Shown here piece after piece: positions 1 through 64,000 of a DNA stretch of 64,000 bases (the stretch's first letter is position 1; each line of letters starts with the position of its first letter). The translations under genes and the position numbers were made by a program. Origin of the DNA: Anisakis pegreffii (lineage: Eukaryota > Nematoda > Chromadorea > Rhabditida > Anisakidae); contig JAPYMA010001155.1 in assembly GCA_035041965.1 (NCBI GenBank), positions 1-64,000 of the forward strand, in the 5' to 3' direction. The notes below the pieces were generated by a model that saw nothing but the letters and a program-made list of their open reading frames with translations, was not told the origin of the DNA and searched no databases.

Positions 1-64000
<64,000 letters not shown>

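Overview
The window reads as nuclear DNA of a nematode. Introns end almost uniformly in TTTCAG-like acceptors, protein-coding DNA is split into many short exons, and the genes are muscle and ion-channel families of animals. I cannot name the species from sequence alone. Nearly everything belongs to two genes: one giant plus-strand titin-family gene (C. elegans TTN-1 type) that enters from the left and leaves on the right, and one minus-strand voltage-gated K+ channel that lies entirely inside one titin intron.

Titin, left part (1-26979). A giant exon (1-11218) consists of about 26.5 tandem copies of a 405-bp (135-residue) unit. A transition zone of small exons (11620-15550) follows and includes one Ig domain split over two exons. 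A second giant exon of 11,158 bp (15822-26979) carries about 16.2 copies of a 534-bp (178-residue) PEVK-like unit, a long disordered Ser/Lys/Glu-rich segment and three Ig domains. All exon ends here are my predictions; the reading phases join consistently through the whole chain.

Titin, middle part (27406-35618). This is a mosaic of Ig and fibronectin type III (Fn3) domains, with a Lys/Glu-rich insert inside exon 30909-33067. Most introns at domain borders are phase 1. All but one of the predicted introns that cut a domain in this stretch are phase 0.

The 20.2-kb intron (35619-55837). It interrupts an Ig domain and holds a seven-exon Kv channel gene on the minus strand (36634-39578): T1 domain, S1-S6, and a TVGYGD filter. 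The channel is most likely exp-2, which I recall as a neighbour of ttn-1 in C. elegans. The other 16 kb show no recognisable gene.

Titin, right part (55838-63164). The Ig domain is completed, then come one Fn3 domain, a linker, and a complete titin/twitchin-type protein kinase domain (59770-62136) with intact catalytic motifs, followed by a short candidate tail exon. A splice acceptor sits at the very end of the window, so the C-terminal Ig domains should lie beyond it.

How the parts would work together: the repeat arrays are candidate extensible or spacer segments, the Ig/Fn3 chain is the ordered filament-binding region, and the kinase is the signalling module at the C-terminal end. The K+ channel is a separate membrane protein whose only visible link to titin is its genomic position.
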